Source: an uncultured Pseudomonadota bacterium (GTDB taxonomy: Bacteria > Myxococcota > UBA796). Taken from it: 13,632 nucleotides of DNA. The stretch spans positions 1 through 13,632 of the forward strand of contig CAJWHX010000044.1 of NCBI GenBank assembly GCA_913040875.1, in the 5' to 3' direction. Shown one piece after another: positions 6,955 through 13,632 of the stretch. A model generated the notes under the pieces. That model did not search any database. It saw nothing but the letters and a program-made list of their open reading frames with translations, and was not told the DNA's origin. Each line of letters opens with the position of its first letter. The first letter of the stretch is position 1. The translations under genes and the position numbers were made by a program.

Positions 6955-7326
6955 TGGTGGAGGCGACGGGAATCGAACCCGCGTCCACATCTAGGCGGCA
7001 ATCGGCCTCTACGTGTGTAGTCATGATACCTACTGCATCTCAAGCCGCCTCATGACGGGCAACTCAAGCGAGAACAGATAAAGAGGTTTATCGTCCACTT
7101 TCCCCTCTGTTAAAAGGTCCACAGACTATCTTGGTAAACATACGCCTCAACAATTACCCCAAGTAATAAAGGTCAAGACGGCTGAAGCGGCTATTAAGCG
7201 GCTACAGCAAAGTGTGCGTTATTGTTTGCAACTAAATTATTGTTTTCAGGGATTAACGAGTTTCTGAGACCTCGACACGCAACCTCTCACCCAAAACCCA
7301 AACCTGTCGAAAGCCTTTGCGCCCCC
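6955..7326 (-). ncRNA. ssrA: Transfer-messenger RNA (tmRNA), one-piece
   Basis: The minus strand reads GGGGGCGCAAAGGCTTTCGA at the 5' end and GGTTCGATTCCCGTCGCC then TCCACCA at the 3' end, giving 372 nt with an encoded CCA. The ends pair as a 7-bp acceptor stem (GGGGGCG with CGCCTCC) with a G3-U70 wobble, the alanine identity element. A T-arm with the TTCGATT loop sits next to it. Inside, the tag reading frame follows a TTTAGTT sequence and gives ANNNAHFAVAA, then stops TAA and TAG. The RNA rescues stalled ribosomes and marks the nascent chain for proteolysis. It lies between the DUF2071-like gene and the DUF4145-like membrane protein gene, all on the same strand. No strong intrinsic terminator is visible after the CCA. 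Confidence 0.96.
7194..7229 (-). other. tmRNA tag reading frame (ANNNAHFAVAA)
   Basis: Eleven codons from the GCA resume codon encode A-N-N-N-A-H-F-A-V-A-A, followed by TAA and immediately TAG. The hydrophobic -VAA end is a conservative variant of the usual -LAA degradation signal recognised by ClpXP-type proteases. Confidence 0.9.
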
Positions 7327-7336
7327 ATAATGGTTC

Positions 7337-7365
7337 ATTTTGGTTGATGATTCTCTCACTGTCAA
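7337..7365 (-). promoter_or_regulatory. Candidate sigma70-type promoter for ssrA
   Basis: A perfect TTGACA (-35, window 7360-7365) is followed after 17 bases by CAAAAT (-10, window 7337-7342, 4 of 6 matches). The tmRNA 5' G lies 10 bases further on, slightly longer than typical. The perfect -35 and its position just upstream of ssrA make it plausible. Confidence 0.5.
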
Positions 7366-7487
7366 AGAACGATGTGCACCGAAGTGCTCTATCAGTATAC
7401 ACCAAAACGAATGCTCTTTCAAGGTTCGGACAACAATCATTCTGAAAGTGGTATGCGACTGTATATTAAAGTGTACAGCTGTATTTT

Positions 7488-8795
7488 TTATTGCTGTTTA
7501 ACGGCCTTCACAATGTTTGGATAACTATCCCATGTACCCCAACTTTTGGTTTTGTTGTTGTAGATCATGTGTTCAGCCTCTGGGGTTAGTCGGATTGCTT
7601 CCACGAGGTCATGTTCATTGACTTCCAATACATTGCCATCCAAGCTGTAAAAGTAGGTCTTCTGTTCAGAGAAGGAATCGGAGACTTGTTGTTGAATGCG
7701 CGGCTTAACATCGTCCCACGAATAGACTATAAATATGCCCGACGTACCAACCAACATCCACAATCCGCTCAAGATGTACGCGGACGTTTTTCTATAGAAC
7801 GTAGACTCTTTATGGGTATTGATATGGTAAACGCCAATCAAGATAAGGGTTAATTCGAGTGAGATGGGAAAGAAGATGCTGTCTGTAATCTGAAGTTCGA
7901 AAAAATGTCCGACAGCAATCTCCAACAATGCAATCACCATTAGCCATATCAACCCAAAGAAAAACATGTCGGTAGAGCCCTGTCCCTTTGAGTTTTTAGA
8001 TGAACTCTTTGGCTTGGGTAGAGATTTCGGGACGGAATTGGTCTTTGCCGTTTTGAATACTTCTTTAATTTGTTTGGTGGTGATGTATTGCTCTAATAAT
8101 TCGAGTTCTTCTTTACTCAAAACATCGGTATATGTTAGGCTACGAAATTTGGATTGGTTCTTTTTTGCCGATAGGATTTTACTGTCAAAACTGGACTCGA
8201 GGTATCGGATAATGCCTTGTTCTACCCTAAATTCAGTGTTGATGGTATTCAGGGTCTCTATTGGAATTCGTTCTTTGATTCTGTGTAATATGTTGAGTTC
8301 ATCGATGGAAACTTGATCGTCTGCGACAGCAGCGATGACTTGTTCTCTATAATCAGCGATAACTTTTCGTAATTCTCGTGCTTTGCCCGGTAAGGTAATA
8401 CTGAGGTCGTCGTTTGAGGATTTGCTGTGTGTGTACAAGTACCATTCTACACAGGTGTAGAGCGCATTCAAAATTGATTCTGCCTCTTGTACCGTCGCAT
8501 CGTTTTGACGGGCGTGAGACCCATCGTTGCCTAATTTCCAAACAGTACCGAAAGCAGTGGCCACAGTACTCGGAAATTCAACGGGTGTTTTGCTTTGAAC
8601 CTTTGAACTCAAAGCGCCATAAGCAAGTGGTTTTCCTTTTTTATCCGCGATGGACTGGTCGAATTCTTCCAATATCGCAATGAAGATTAACTCACCGATG
8701 TTTCGTGCTTCATTTTGAATACCGGTGGGATGAACTTCATAAGGTTGAGCGATCAAAACTTTGTATCGATCGGCAATACGTTGGGTAGAATTCAT
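7488..8795 (-). CDS. Membrane protein with DUF4145-like N-terminal region
   Basis: The product has 435 residues. ATG 8795 is chosen over TTG 8807 because GAGGA lies 5 bases before it. Residues about 25-125 form a helical region with ARNIGELIFIAILEEF, then TVWKLGNDGSHAR and a helix containing EAESILNALYTCVEWYLY. This pattern is reminiscent of DUF4145, found in various nuclease and defence-associated proteins. Residues 126-250 are helical and charged. A Lys/Ser/Pro-rich linker (about 250-275) precedes three hydrophobic segments (about 277-297, 307-325 and 338-359). The final ~55 residues (YFYSLDGNVLEV ... SWGTWDSYP) loosely recall GYF_2-type domains. Function is unknown; an N-in inner-membrane sensor or adaptor is a guess. 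It is upstream of ssrA on the same strand, with ssrA having its own likely promoter. Confidence 0.8.
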   Translation of the reverse strand: MNSTQRIADRYKVLIAQPYEVHPTGIQNEARNIGELIFIAILEEFDQSIADKKGKPLAYGALSSKVQSKTPVEFPSTVATAFGTVWKLGNDGSHARQNDATVQEAESILNALYTCVEWYLYTHSKSSNDDLSITLPGKARELRKVIADYREQVIAAVADDQVSIDELNILHRIKERIPIETLNTINTEFRVEQGIIRYLESSFDSKILSAKKNQSKFRSLTYTDVLSKEELELLEQYITTKQIKEVFKTAKTNSVPKSLPKPKSSSKNSKGQGSTDMFFFGLIWLMVIALLEIAVGHFFELQITDSIFFPISLELTLILIGVYHINTHKESTFYRKTSAYILSGLWMLVGTSGIFIVYSWDDVKPRIQQQVSDSFSEQKTYFYSLDGNVLEVNEHDLVEAIRLTPEAEHMIYNNKTKSWGTWDSYPNIVKAVKQQ

Positions 8796-8800
8796 CTGAG

Positions 8801-8805
8801 TCCTC
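8801..8805 (-). promoter_or_regulatory. Ribosome binding site GAGGA that sets the start at 8795
   Basis: GAGGA on the minus strand lies 5 bases before ATG 8795. It overlaps the in-frame TTG at 8807, which therefore cannot use it. Confidence 0.6.
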
Positions 8806-8809
8806 AAAC

Positions 8810-8844
8810 ATTATATTGACTTAACACGTGCACTTCGATTAAAT
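8810..8844. promoter_or_regulatory. Candidate back-to-back divergent promoters
   Basis: On the minus strand a perfect TATAAT lies at 8810-8815. A weak TCGAAG is 17 bases upstream of it, and the hexamer is only 14 bases from ATG 8795, which would leave a very short leader. On the plus strand TTGACT (8816-8821) is followed after 17 bases by TTAAAT (8839-8844), facing the lipase gene. The two elements abut, so the two directions could exclude each other. Confidence 0.35.
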
Positions 8845-8887
8845 AATATAGTTACCAGATTCGGTTTTGAACTCAATGTAAATATCT

Positions 8888-9007
8888 ATGTTGTCTTTGG
8901 ACGGACGGTTGAGGAAACGACAGAATGAGTATGTTATTTCATTGACCCATGAACATGTTGAGGATGAATCTCTGTTACTGGAAATCGATAATGATGATGA
9001 ACTGTAA
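8888..9007 (+). CDS. Candidate small ORF of 39 residues upstream of the lipase
   Basis: ATG 8888 to TAA 9007 encodes an acidic, hydrophilic peptide (MLSLDGRLRKRQ at the start; EDESLLLEIDNDDEL at the end). It ends 19 bases before the lipoprotein lipase start. It has no good ribosome binding site. A second protein-like frame (LNNIVTRFGFELNVNIY ... VEETTE), without a usual start codon, runs just before and overlaps it, ending at about 8928. Together they could be a frameshifted remnant of an older gene. I do not recognise either part. Confidence 0.25.
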   Translation: MLSLDGRLRKRQNEYVISLTHEHVEDESLLLEIDNDDEL

Positions 9008-9017
9008 ACAAATATGT

Positions 9018-9021
9018 GGAG
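9018..9021 (+). promoter_or_regulatory. Ribosome binding site GGAG that sets the start at 9027
   Basis: GGAG lies 5 bases before ATG 9027. Upstream in-frame ATGs (8949 onward) would put a polar segment ahead of the lipoprotein signal peptide. Confidence 0.6.
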
Positions 9022-9026
9022 ACAAC

Positions 9027-12000
9027 ATGACTGTACGACCAACATTCGCAACACTATTGATCGCGATGACGGGTTGCCAAACTTTGCCGGAAGGTTTGCG
9101 CGTCACCCCAGAGGGGAGTGGCCCCTTAGTTCGGGTAGATTGGGATGCGCACCCATTTCCAGATGTTCCATTTCCGAACAATTTGGCTACCAGACCCGAT
9201 TCCGATTCACCGACAGGGCGCCGACTGAACATATCGGCAGTTTCATCTACAAAGTATGAAGCAGACACCCGTGCGAAGTTGAATGACCTGACTGGGTTTG
9301 GAACCTTTTCGCCGATTACGATTGCGTTTGAATCTCCGCTTGATTTGGACAATATTGCGGCGCGTCATCGAGACGATGATAAATTGGGTGCGGAACAGTT
9401 CACAGATGATGCCTTCTTTGTGATCAATGTAGACCCAGATTCTCCAGCCTATTTACAGCCGGTCGCACTGGAGATTGGGCAAGGTCGGTATCCACTGGAT
9501 GTACCTCGAGGCGATCGGTATTTTGCCAATGACACTCGATCGGAGTCGCCGACAGTCGTTTTTGATACCGTCGATGAGGATGTGAATGGCAATGGCGTTT
9601 TAGATTGGGGTGAAGACTCTGACAACGATGGGATTTTGGATGTTCCGAATCTCTATCCGATAGATACAGACAACCCTGTCGACGATCTACTTACCTGGTA
9701 TGAACGCAGCTCGAACACATTGATCATGAGGCCTGTCGTTCCACTCTATCAGGAGTCAACCTATGCGGTGGTCCTCACAAGTCGACTGATCGGTGAAGAT
9801 GGTCAGCCCATTCGATCACCATGGGAGTTTGTGAACCATTTGGATCAGAATCAAGAACTTGAACCACTGACCGAAGCATTGGCAAATCTAGGACTGTCTA
9901 CTGATGACATCGCCTTTACTTGGACATTTAGCACAGGCAGTGTCACCGGGGATCTGGTGAGCGTCCGACGCGGATTGTATGGTGAAGGTTCATTTAAGAA
10001 ACTCGCAACAGAGTATCCGGCGGGAATTACCCATGGTCATGAGACGCACAACTTAGAAGGAGTGGATCCATATGCGCTTCCGTTGTCGCACCTTGGAAAT
10101 ACGCTGTCTACTCTTGGTCTCTTGAGTGGTGAAGGTGGTCAAATCGCCGCAGATTCATTTGAAAGATATGGAGATTACGTCGTTGGTGGTTCTTTTGTGA
10201 CACCATACTTTTTGGTGGATGAGATTGATGACGAAGATGGCTTTGATGACTCTGATGAATATTGGAGAATGAATCCAAAATTAGGGACCTACACGGCAGG
10301 ACCTCAGAGGGTCCCCTTTACCTGTACCATTCCAAGTGAGGCAAGCGGGTTTTCTCCTCCGTATGATGTTGCGATTTTTGGACATGGCTACGGGTCATCT
10401 CGTTTTGACGGTTTGGGATTTGCTTGGGCTTTTACCCAGATGGGTTATGCAGTTTGCTTCAATGATTTTCCGGGACACGGTCCGACCATTTCTCCTGAAG
10501 ACTTGGCACTGTATGAGCCTGTGTTGGATGCCAACAATCTTCTCCCATTCTTGGATCATCTGAAAGACTCTCGCTATCGAGATTTGAACAATGATGGAAT
10601 TCCAGATTCCGGTGGAGACCAGTGGTCTGCCGATGTATTCCACACGCGTGATATGGTTCGACAAGCCGTTGTAGACTGGATGCAAATGGTTCGGTCATTG
10701 AAAGCCTGCGGTGAGGGGACGATGCTCCTAGACGACGGTTCAGAACAGCTGTCCTGTGACTGGAATGACGACGGAACGATTGATATTGGTGGTCCGGATG
10801 CGAACTTCTTTATTCTGGGTGGATCGCTAGGCGGTATCAATACTGGTGTCGCCGCGGCGCTGATGCCCGAAGTGAAGGCCTTCTCACCAATTGCCGGTGG
10901 TGCTTCGCTGTTTGACATCGCTCTGAGGACAGAGATTGGTGGTGCGGTAGAAGCGATGCACGGCCGAATATTGAGTCCAATGTTCTTGGGGTATCCCAAC
11001 GAAGATGGATCACTTCGAGTGGTGCAGATGGTCAACTCTGAGACCAAAATGGTCGAATTAGACGTTGCGACGATAGCAGAGGTTCCGCCACTTGGGAAGA
11101 TTGTGATTGAAAACCTCACCAATGGCGAAGTTCGAGAGGGGATGATTCCAGAAGACGGTCGATTCCGATTGGGGCTGCCCTGTGATGCTTTGAGACCTTC
11201 AGAAAAACGCAAGCTGGTTGGCATGCCGGAGTCGGGGCCTTCTGTAGGTTCAATCTATGAAGCGGCAGACAATGCTGACTTAGGAGACCTCCTATCCATC
11301 AAGATTTATGATGAAGGTGGAGCGCTCTTGCACACCATTGAAACGTGGGAATCAGATGTGGTTCACGAGGGTGTGACCATGCGAGCTGGAACCCCGTTGA
11401 TAGCTGGGTCGTACGGTACAGGGCGGATTCGAGGATCATCCAACCTGAGACGGATTGTGTCCATCTTCGGCTCTGTACTGGAGTCGGGAGACCCGATTGG
11501 GTATGCACCGTACTATATCGATCGTCCACTAGAGATCTTGGGCGGTGAGCAAACCAACATTCTAATGGTTCCGAGCATTGGCGATACGATTGTGCCTGTT
11601 TCTGCAGGGATTACGATGGCTCGTGCTGCTGGACTCATCCCGCAGGACGTGGTGGATGACCGCTATGGTATGACCGTCGATGAATGGCTGGTAGATAGAC
11701 GGGTGATTCAAGGGATTGAGGATTATGGCGAGTACCGTTGTCCAGATGAAAACGGTGAGCCATGTCTCTTTGACGCCGACGATCTTGACAATGGTTTGGA
11801 CGGTACAGGAGCCCCCTCCGACGATCCGTTACGACTGACCCGAGAGACTGATGTGGGTGTCTCAGCACTTCGATTGCCCTACACCAGTACGCGAGGCTCA
11901 CACGGGTTTGGCTTTGCGAGTCCTTCTCAGCCAGCCGATCAAAACTCTTTGGCTCTCAATCAAATCGCCTACTATTTTATGTCGGGCGGACAAGAGGTCT

Positions 12001-12098
12001 CAGACGATATTTGCATGGCTGACTTTTCTTGTGATTGGCTTCCAGAACTGGATGTCAACACTGAAACAGAAGATACCAGCGATACAGGAGAAGAGTAA
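9027..12098 (+). CDS. Surface lipoprotein lipase-like alpha/beta hydrolase (Pla-1/cef or VolA type)
   Basis: This is a 1023-residue predicted lipoprotein. It starts MTVRPTFATLLIAMTGC, with lipobox Cys17. The N-terminal ~400 residues include DVPFPNNLATRPDSDSPTGR and an SbsA/Ig-like stretch ending in STYAVVLTSRLIGEDGQP. This architecture is known from extracellular lipases of the Pla-1/cef family. The hydrolase core shows GHGYG (residues 452-456, oxyanion region), the nucleophile elbow GGSLGG with Ser600, a candidate acid Asp853 in SIGDTIVPV and a candidate base His959 in RGSHGFGF. Together these form a complete triad in the right order. Asp-rich loops resembling calcium-binding elements occur at about 183-206 (DVNGNGVLDWGEDSDNDG) and in DLNNDGIPDSGGD and DWNDDGTIDIGGPD. 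The C-terminus is acidic. The substrate is unknown; a phospholipid or lysophospholipid ester is inferred from the family. The stop codon overlaps the next start. Confidence 0.85.
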   Translation: MTVRPTFATLLIAMTGCQTLPEGLRVTPEGSGPLVRVDWDAHPFPDVPFPNNLATRPDSDSPTGRRLNISAVSSTKYEADTRAKLNDLTGFGTFSPITIAFESPLDLDNIAARHRDDDKLGAEQFTDDAFFVINVDPDSPAYLQPVALEIGQGRYPLDVPRGDRYFANDTRSESPTVVFDTVDEDVNGNGVLDWGEDSDNDGILDVPNLYPIDTDNPVDDLLTWYERSSNTLIMRPVVPLYQESTYAVVLTSRLIGEDGQPIRSPWEFVNHLDQNQELEPLTEALANLGLSTDDIAFTWTFSTGSVTGDLVSVRRGLYGEGSFKKLATEYPAGITHGHETHNLEGVDPYALPLSHLGNTLSTLGLLSGEGGQIAADSFERYGDYVVGGSFVTPYFLVDEIDDEDGFDDSDEYWRMNPKLGTYTAGPQRVPFTCTIPSEASGFSPPYDVAIFGHGYGSSRFDGLGFAWAFTQMGYAVCFNDFPGHGPTISPEDLALYEPVLDANNLLPFLDHLKDSRYRDLNNDGIPDSGGDQWSADVFHTRDMVRQAVVDWMQMVRSLKACGEGTMLLDDGSEQLSCDWNDDGTIDIGGPDANFFILGGSLGGINTGVAAALMPEVKAFSPIAGGASLFDIALRTEIGGAVEAMHGRILSPMFLGYPNEDGSLRVVQMVNSETKMVELDVATIAEVPPLGKIVIENLTNGEVREGMIPEDGRFRLGLPCDALRPSEKRKLVGMPESGPSVGSIYEAADNADLGDLLSIKIYDEGGALLHTIETWESDVVHEGVTMRAGTPLIAGSYGTGRIRGSSNLRRIVSIFGSVLESGDPIGYAPYYIDRPLEILGGEQTNILMVPSIGDTIVPVSAGITMARAAGLIPQDVVDDRYGMTVDEWLVDRRVIQGIEDYGEYRCPDENGEPCLFDADDLDNGLDGTGAPSDDPLRLTRETDVGVSALRLPYTSTRGSHGFGFASPSQPADQNSLALNQIAYYFMSGGQEVSDDICMADFSCDWLPELDVNTETEDTSDTGEE
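12086..12090 (+). promoter_or_regulatory. Ribosome binding site AGGAG for the barrel gene, inside the lipase 3' end
   Basis: AGGAG lies 7 bases before ATG 12098 and is embedded in the last lipase codons. With the TAATG stop/start overlap it implies translational coupling. Confidence 0.65.
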
Positions 12099-13531
12099 TG
12101 TTGATCTATTCACTACTACTGTCCGCGATGGCAGAACCCGCAGCAGAAACCAAATCGGAAACGGTAGAGAGCACAGGCAACCTTCGTCTAGTGGCCACTC
12201 AAAGACCTGGATTCACAGTGGATTTCGAAGGGAGAGAGTTGGAGTCGGGCCTCGTGTTTGACTCTCGTCTTCGTACACAAGTCGATGTCAATCTATCCGG
12301 CTGGAAATTGGAAGTTGGGGGAGACCTCATCGATGGTCAGTTTGCTGGGTCGCCTTGGAATCTGGACGACACCACCCACAACTATCATCCTGAAGTGATC
12401 GGAGTCTTCAACGCATCCAATTTCAATATTCGGGCTGCACAGGTGAAACGAAAGTTTGGTTCCGTTGGTGTCCAGACGGGTATTACCACCTCGCACTGGG
12501 GGCTGGGAATCATTGCCAACGATGGGAACCACGAGCAACTCTTTTCCCGAGTCGACTATGGAGACCGAGTATTTCGAACGGCTGCCGTGACAAAACCGAT
12601 GGACAAGTTGGTGGTGATGGTTGGTGGAGACTGGGTGCTCGAAGACGACATCGGTGGGTATACCGATGGGCATATGGCCTATCAAGGTCTGGCATCCGCT
12701 CAGTATATCGCCAGTAAAGACAATGCTGTTGGTTTTCTCAGCGTTTATCGTCACCAGACCAAGATGGATACGGACAAGTCTCTGGAAGGGATGATTTTGG
12801 ATCTCTACGCCAAAGGTGTCCAGCCTATGGGTGGCGTAGATCTGTACGGTGCTGTGGAGGGGGTGTATCTTCACGGAGACCACGGGCAGATATCCAATCG
12901 AATGAACCCAGATGGCTTAGCCGTTCGGTCCTACGGCGCTGTAGCTCAACTGGAAGTTCGTCATCCGAGCGCACACATTGGACTCAACGCGGGGTTTGCA
13001 TCTGGAGATGCCAACTCTTCTGATGATGTCTACTCTACCTTCTCTTTTGACAGAGACTACAATGCTGGTTCAATGATCTTTGACCTGCATCAGGCGGCAA
13101 CGGAAGTCGCGACCTACAACCTCATTACCGACCCTGAACACGCTGGAAACCCTCCAGACGGCGTCGAGTTTGCGGTCACCGAAGGGGCTATTCGCCAAGC
13201 GATGTATTTGCAGCCGACTGTAACCTACAAAGGCTTTGCAGATTGGATGGATGTTGCGGTTGGTTCTGTGATGGCTTGGCAAACGGTACCTGTATCCTCT
13301 CCATTTATCTCCACCCGGAATGGTGGAGCTGCCGTAAACCAGCTGGGTGACCCTACTACTGGGTATCAGCTTGGTGTGGAACTCAACTGGGCAATGATGA
13401 TCAATCACGAGTATGATTCTGGACTCAAAAATGGACTGTCTATAGAGGGTGCACACCTGTTGCCTTCTGAGAATCTAGGTGTGGATAGTGCACTTTCTAT
13501 GATTCGTATTCAGTCGAACATTGGCTGGTAA
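12098..13531 (+). CDS. Outer-membrane beta-barrel protein (porin or alginate-export-like)
   Basis: The product has 477 residues. A short hydrophobic N-terminus (MLIYSLLLSAMA) is followed by EPAAETKSE, which fits a signal peptide. The rest shows alternating beta strands ending in polar/aromatic residues. Examples are RLRTQVDVNLSGWKLEVGGD, ASNFNIRAAQVKRKFGSVGV, HPSAHIGLNAGFASGDANSS and LGVELNWAMMINHE. The chain ends IRIQSNIGW, and a terminal aromatic residue is the classic BAM recognition signal. The motif SHWGLGIIANDGN (132-144) and the RVDYGDRVFRTAAVTKP stretch recall myxobacterial outer-membrane barrels related to alginate-export porins; this is from memory. Its ATG overlaps the lipase stop by one base (TAATG), so the two proteins are almost certainly made together. 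A role in taking up or exporting the lipase product or substrate is inferred. Confidence 0.85.
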   Translation: MLIYSLLLSAMAEPAAETKSETVESTGNLRLVATQRPGFTVDFEGRELESGLVFDSRLRTQVDVNLSGWKLEVGGDLIDGQFAGSPWNLDDTTHNYHPEVIGVFNASNFNIRAAQVKRKFGSVGVQTGITTSHWGLGIIANDGNHEQLFSRVDYGDRVFRTAAVTKPMDKLVVMVGGDWVLEDDIGGYTDGHMAYQGLASAQYIASKDNAVGFLSVYRHQTKMDTDKSLEGMILDLYAKGVQPMGGVDLYGAVEGVYLHGDHGQISNRMNPDGLAVRSYGAVAQLEVRHPSAHIGLNAGFASGDANSSDDVYSTFSFDRDYNAGSMIFDLHQAATEVATYNLITDPEHAGNPPDGVEFAVTEGAIRQAMYLQPTVTYKGFADWMDVAVGSVMAWQTVPVSSPFISTRNGGAAVNQLGDPTTGYQLGVELNWAMMINHEYDSGLKNGLSIEGAHLLPSENLGVDSALSMIRIQSNIGW

Positions 13532-13542
13532 ATAGACTGTGT

Positions 13543-13632
13543 GTGGAAAAACCAAACCTCGCTATCGAAAGAGCACATCAACGGTGGATGTTGAAAAGTA
13601 TCCATCGTCCATTGCTGTTCATCTCTCTACAG
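13543..13632 (+). CDS. Possible start of a third operon gene, runs off the right edge
   Basis: From GTG 13543, 11 bases after the barrel gene stop, one frame stays open to the edge. It encodes a polar start (VEKPNLAIERAHQRW) and then basic-to-hydrophobic residues (MLKSIHRPLLFISLQ). That profile fits a cytoplasmic N-terminus entering a first membrane helix. An ATG at 13588 is an alternative start. Neither has a clear ribosome binding site, and another frame (from GTG 13539) is also open to the edge, so this is tentative. Confidence 0.3.
   Translation, partial: MEKPNLAIERAHQRWMLKSIHRPLLFISLQ

Noticed and set aside
6955..7040. tRNA-like 3' end that could be taken for a tRNA-Ala gene
   Set aside because: There is no anticodon arm. 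The matching 5' acceptor strand lies 370 bases away and a tag frame with stops lies between them, so it is tmRNA.
7246..7440. Minus-strand open frame of 64 codons
   Set aside because: It covers the 5' part of tmRNA and its promoter region and has no protein-like features or ribosome binding site.
7474..7483. Palindrome TACAGCTGTA followed by a T-run, as a terminator
   Set aside because: The 10-bp palindrome has no loop, so it cannot form a terminator hairpin, and the T-run is in the wrong direction for the minus-strand gene ending at 7488.
10574..11224. Minus-strand open frame of 216 codons within the lipase gene
   Set aside because: It is antisense to the nucleophile-elbow region. The plus frame has the catalytic motifs, and the minus product is a Ser/Pro-rich shadow.
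12293..12883. Minus-strand open frame of 196 codons within the barrel gene
   Set aside because: It is antisense to a frame with barrel strands and a terminal Trp. It has no start signals of its own.

Overview
The window looks like a piece of a Gram-negative bacterial chromosome, most plausibly a low-GC member of Myxococcota or another group formerly placed in Deltaproteobacteria. This is inferred from three things. There are several large lipoproteins built from Asp/Cys-rich MopE-type repeats. There is an outer-membrane barrel that recalls myxobacterial families. There is also a one-piece tmRNA. Most of the window looks moderately GC-rich, but the first ~240 bases are clearly AT-rich (about 36% GC by hand count).

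Layout, left to right. Positions 1-355 hold the N-terminal part of a small membrane protein on the minus strand, running off the left edge. It lies out of frame with the broken 3' end of the next gene, so a recombination or assembly junction is likely near 290-330. Positions 225-3686 (minus) encode a 1153-residue mosaic lipoprotein: six Ig-like repeats, a lamin-tail domain, two Asp/Cys-rich segments, a domain resembling flagellar hook FlgE D2, and one truncated FG-GAP repeat. Positions 3816-5960 (minus) encode a second lipoprotein with seven MopE-type units and a fibrinogen-like C-terminal domain. Positions 6070-6792 (minus) encode a DUF2071/YqjF-like protein. Positions 6955-7326 (minus) are ssrA (tmRNA) with tag ANNNAHFAVAA. 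Positions 7488-8795 (minus) encode a predicted three-helix membrane protein with a DUF4145-like N-terminal part.

After a divergent intergenic region, positions 9027-13531 (plus) form a tight two-gene unit. The first gene is a large lipoprotein with an alpha/beta-hydrolase core like the Pla-1/cef and VolA lipases. The second is an outer-membrane beta-barrel whose start overlaps the first gene's stop by one base. A third reading frame may begin at about 13543 and leave the window.

How the parts work together: the plus-strand unit suggests surface hydrolysis of lipid coupled to passage through the outer membrane, an arrangement analogous to volA-fadL of Vibrio. The two minus-strand lipoproteins look like calcium- or metal-stabilised, disulfide-rich surface adhesion or scaffold proteins. 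No insertion sequence, CRISPR array or tRNA gene was seen, and no gene-free stretch exceeds 300 bases.
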